Shown here: positions 61,501-64,000 of the stretch, piece by piece
Layout of the letters: each line of letters begins with the position of its first letter
How positions within the stretch are numbered: the stretch's first letter is position 1
DNA from: Raphanus sativus
Lineage: Eukaryota > Streptophyta > Magnoliopsida > Brassicales > Brassicaceae
Direction: 5' to 3'
DNA: 64,000 nucleotides
NCBI RefSeq assembly: GCF_000801105.2
Contig: NC_079514.1
Span: forward strand, 3,968,001 to 4,032,000
Notes under the pieces: model-generated
Seen by the model: only the letters and a program-made list of their open reading frames with translations
Database searches by the model: none
What the model was told of the DNA's origin: nothing
Translations under genes and position numbers: made by a program

Positions 61501-61745
61501 GACTCTTACAAGTTGTGAGTCATGCATCCTTACCTCCAGCCGAAGCTCCGAACCCGGTGTTCACAGATGCTGATGTTACTGAGCCACCACTACCTCCGGT
61601 TTCAGCAAAACCACCAACCTCAACCCCTGGAACACCATCGACCCCATCAACCAATGCACCAGCACCTAGTGGACAAGCCCGTCTCACTCTCTCTCTTCTC
61701 CTCTCTGTTTTTGCAATGGTTCTTGCCTCTCTTCTACTTCTGTGA
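58597..61745 (+). CDS. GDPDL3: GPI-anchored glycerophosphodiester phosphodiesterase-like protein, SHV3-type
   Basis: Eight exons: 58597-58708, 58799-59092, 59425-60042, 60126-60164, 60262-60546, 60664-60806, 60877-61360 and 61441-61745; phases agree, 759 residues. A signal peptide ([20 protein letters not shown]) is followed by two tandem GDPD-like domains, roughly residues 45-350 and 360-670. A Pro/Ser/Thr-rich stretch and a hydrophobic tail ([20 protein letters not shown]) follow, signalling a GPI anchor. The domain starts read [15 protein letters not shown] and [15 protein letters not shown], without the HRG of active GDPDs. Many N-glycosylation sites (NxT/S) are present. SHV3 (At4g26690) is an apoplastic plasma-membrane protein needed for root-hair and cell-wall cellulose organisation. 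The gene looks intact. Confidence 0.94.
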
Positions 61746-62088
61746 TCAAAACCCTTGATCACACATCTTCCTAAATTTTTTCCTGTGTGTTACTATATAT
61801 GTCAAATCTTAACAACCGGAACCATAATGTTTTCATGTTTATATTCTAGTTCTGTCCTAAAAAGAGCAGGGAATTCTTGTGAGTGTAACATTCCCTCAGA
61901 TTCATTTGTTGTTGAAACATATACTCTTACACTACTATTGCCTTGTGTCGTGTAATATCTTATGATATTGTATTCATGTACTATCAATTACTTATTGCAC
62001 TGAACAAAAAAAAGTTGTTTTTTACCATCCCATGTCACGTAGATTGTAGAGTTCAAATTAATACAGTTTGGAATTGGATATAGCCATA
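61746..62088. other. GDPDL3 3' flank
   Basis: 3' UTR and short spacer up to the Helitron. Nothing else seen. Confidence 0.5.
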
Positions 62089-62956
62089 TCTATACTATTA
62101 AAGTACAAGCACATTTGAATTTTTACTCTTTTTACCCCTACTAAGAAGCATTTCCTTTGTATTCATTAAGGGTATTCTGGACGTTTTACGTCAGTTTTTT
62201 CTTAATTATTTTTTGGTTTGTCATTAATCACCGGTTTCCTAATTTAATTTCGGTCTGTGATTATTTCTCTGTTTGATACTGCATCGATTATCTATATTAT
62301 TAAAGTACAAGCACATTTGGATTTTTACTCTTTTTACCCCTACTAAGGAGTCTTCCTTTGTATTCATTAAGGTTATTCTGGACGTTTTACGCCAGTTTCT
62401 TCTTAATTATTTTTTGATTTGTCATTAATCACCGGTTTCCTAATTTAATTTCGGTATGCGATTATTTCTCTGTTTGATACTGTATCGATTATTTCCATGT
62501 TTGATACTGTCATTAACCACCGGTTTTCTAATTCTAAAACTATTAATTTTGAGAACAATCATTATCATTTAAAACGATTTTGAGAAATATAAATATATTT
62601 TAAACAAATTTCCAACTTATTATCACCGAATTTGTCTTATCATTAGAAAAAAATCACAATATTAAAAATACCGGGTTACCAACCGGTAATTCGTTCAACC
62701 GCAGGTCCGAGTCGGGTTTCAAAACACTGATCAAAACTATAAAACTGTTATATTGATTTATATTTAAAATATATAATTCAAAATCAAAAACCTAAAAATA
62801 CATGTACAATATAGTTTTAACCGAACATAAACCCGGATATAAAACACATATATGAGACGGGTTATATAAATGCATATACAAAACGGATTAAATGTGATTA
62901 TATAAAAAATTTACCAAACATAAACCCGCGCTTTGAAAGCGCGGGTCAAAATCTAG
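62089..62956 (+). mobile_element. non-autonomous Helitron with duplicated 5' end
   Basis: It starts A|TCTATACTATTAAAGTACAA at 62089 and ends AAATCTAG|T at 62956. The end is preceded by a perfect hairpin (arms CCCGCGCTTT and AAAGCGCGGG, 62925-62945) 7 bases before the CTAG. The first 202 bases (62089-62290) are repeated almost exactly at 62291-62490, including the TCTATATTATTAAAG start. No coding sequence. Confidence 0.88.
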
Positions 62957-63117
62957 TGAAGATTAGTTAAAACTGAAAGGTGGACAGTAAGAACATTTGT
63001 TACAAGGGATTTGTAAAAAAATACGTATTTTTAGCAGGCTTTAAATTTTTTCAAAAGCAGGCATTTCACTATAAGCCCATGAGAGAATGAGAGTAAAAAA
63101 GTTTTAAATAAAAGAAA
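62957..63117. other. spacer between Helitron and tRNA gene
   Basis: Short AT-rich DNA; no feature apart from the nearby tRNA 3' flank. Confidence 0.4.
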
Positions 63118-63190
63118 TGGAGATGCGGGGTATCGATCCCCGTACCTCTCGCATGCTAAGCGAGCGCTCTACCATCTGAGCTACATCCCC
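63118..63190 (-). tRNA. tRNA-Ala(AGC)
   Basis: On the minus strand 73 bases fold into a full cloverleaf. The acceptor stem GGGGATG pairs with CATCTCC and leaves discriminator A. The D arm contains TAGCTCAGATGGTAGAGC (box A), the anticodon loop is TTAGCAT with AGC, and the T arm is CGGGG-ATCGATA-CCCCG (box B region). No intron and no encoded CCA, as in nuclear plant tRNAs. A T-run for Pol III termination is not obvious directly downstream. Confidence 0.96.
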
Positions 63191-64000
63191 AATGATATCT
63201 GTGTAAATCGATAAGTAGAATAATTTTACAGACCTATTTTTGTCTTGACGAGCCCGTAATGATTCCTCATGCATAAACAGAAACATCCAAAAAAACATGT
63301 AATATCCATTCTTACAATCTGGCCCTGTGTCTAATAATTAATATTTAATGATTTTAGCACATCCAATGGGTTTGGATTACGAGGGAAACTAAGAGCTAAG
63401 ACCGGTGCAGCATCCAGCAACGATCAAACATTAATGGCTGCAAAGTAAAACCAGATGAAATCTACAAGTAAGAGAGACAGTACAAGTTAGATGTAAAAGG
63501 AGAAAGAGTCTCAACCATCATCTTTTCCTCGTAATTGTTTGAGAAAGCCAAACAACCAAACTGTGTTCTCCAGACAAAACAGCTAAAAACGAGAAAAAAG
63601 TACAAACTCTGTTTGGATATGGTACTGTTCTTCTTTCTCTTCTTATTTTTCCTGATTATATTTAGTCCAAATTTGAGTTCGTTAATCCGTATATGAATCC
63701 TCAAAATCAAAGCAAAATATGAATCAATACATTGAAAATAATCATTTTGAATCCCTTTTGCACAATGTTTAACTCTCACACTAAAAGAAAAAAATCATAA
63801 GTTCTCATGAACAATTCCGAATCAAACAAAGTTTAAACCAAAAAAAAATCTGTAAGAAAGAAAGAAAAAAAGAACCATTAACAATTAGAGTTACAAACAA
63901 GAGCACACAACATGAATAATCTTTTGGAGAAATCTAAAGAATAGTGAGATCGAGAATCAACAATCTCTCTAGTTATTGCTACGGAAAGATGAACGCAGTA
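63191..64000. other. intergenic region to window end
   Basis: No gene is supported. A 105-codon minus-strand frame at 63462-63779 lacks any family signature. 63960-64000 could be the 3' part of a minus-strand gene continuing outside the window, but this cannot be decided. Confidence 0.4.

Noticed and set aside
61520..61762. Antisense and shifted ORFs over the last GDPDL3 exon
   Set aside because: Pro/Ser-rich codon bias of the GPI-anchor region keeps other frames open; no independent support.
63104..63298. 64-codon minus-strand ORF with DVAQMVERSLSMREVRGSIP
   Set aside because: This is the translated tRNA-Ala gene, a well-known spurious peptide.

Overview
This is nuclear plant DNA, almost certainly from a Brassica-type crucifer (Brassicaceae). 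The genes have many short exons with AT-rich introns. Spliced translations match Arabidopsis thaliana chromosome 4 genes in the approximate interval At4g26690 to At4g27030 (locus names are from memory). Between the genes lie Helitrons, Mutator-like elements (MULEs), hAT miniature elements, a Stowaway element, LINE pieces and a solo LTR. Decayed copies of genes that are single in Arabidopsis sit beside intact ones, as expected after the Brassica genome triplication and fractionation.

Layout. 1-262: 5' end of a FAD4-like plastid desaturase gene (minus), cut by the window edge. 429-1691: foldback MULE. 1943-4628: RBP45C-like RNA-binding protein. 7728-8665: broken RPA/DUF223 gene with a hAT remnant. 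8902-11595: ataxin-2/PAM2-type protein. 12126-14139: RNI-like protein. 14511-15467: 3' fragment of an aconitase gene. 15468-19000: repeats, including a 100-N gap. 19302-19757: DUF584 senescence regulator. 21076-23186: beta-1,3-galactosyltransferase. 25489-27578: GDP-L-galactose phosphorylase (VTC2) with its ACG-started upstream ORF. 27979-28596: SUMO1-like remnant split by a solo LTR. 30091-31659: GH17 beta-1,3-glucanase. 32226-32945: LEA_2/NHL protein. 34252-35157: GrpE pseudogene.

35500-50800 is the accessory part: three related copies of a group-X-like ERF gene, one broken by a hAT element, with a nested Helitron/MULE/Stowaway stack (41153-48101) between copies 2 and 3. From 51843 the window is conserved again: V-ATPase subunit e, PP4 catalytic subunit PPX1 (minus) head to head with a methyltransferase-like gene, the GPI-anchored GDPDL3/SHV3-like protein, a Helitron with a doubled 5' end, and tRNA-Ala(AGC).

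The intact genes serve unrelated housekeeping roles (ascorbate synthesis, cell wall, RNA binding, phosphatase, proton pump). There is no operon-like organisation and I see no new multi-gene system. The most notable items are the VTC2 uORF, the ERF triplet with altered AP2 contact residues and a repeat-flanked intron, the LTR-split SUMO copy, the nested transposon stack with its TTTATAA-rich core, and a probable small inversion around PPX1.
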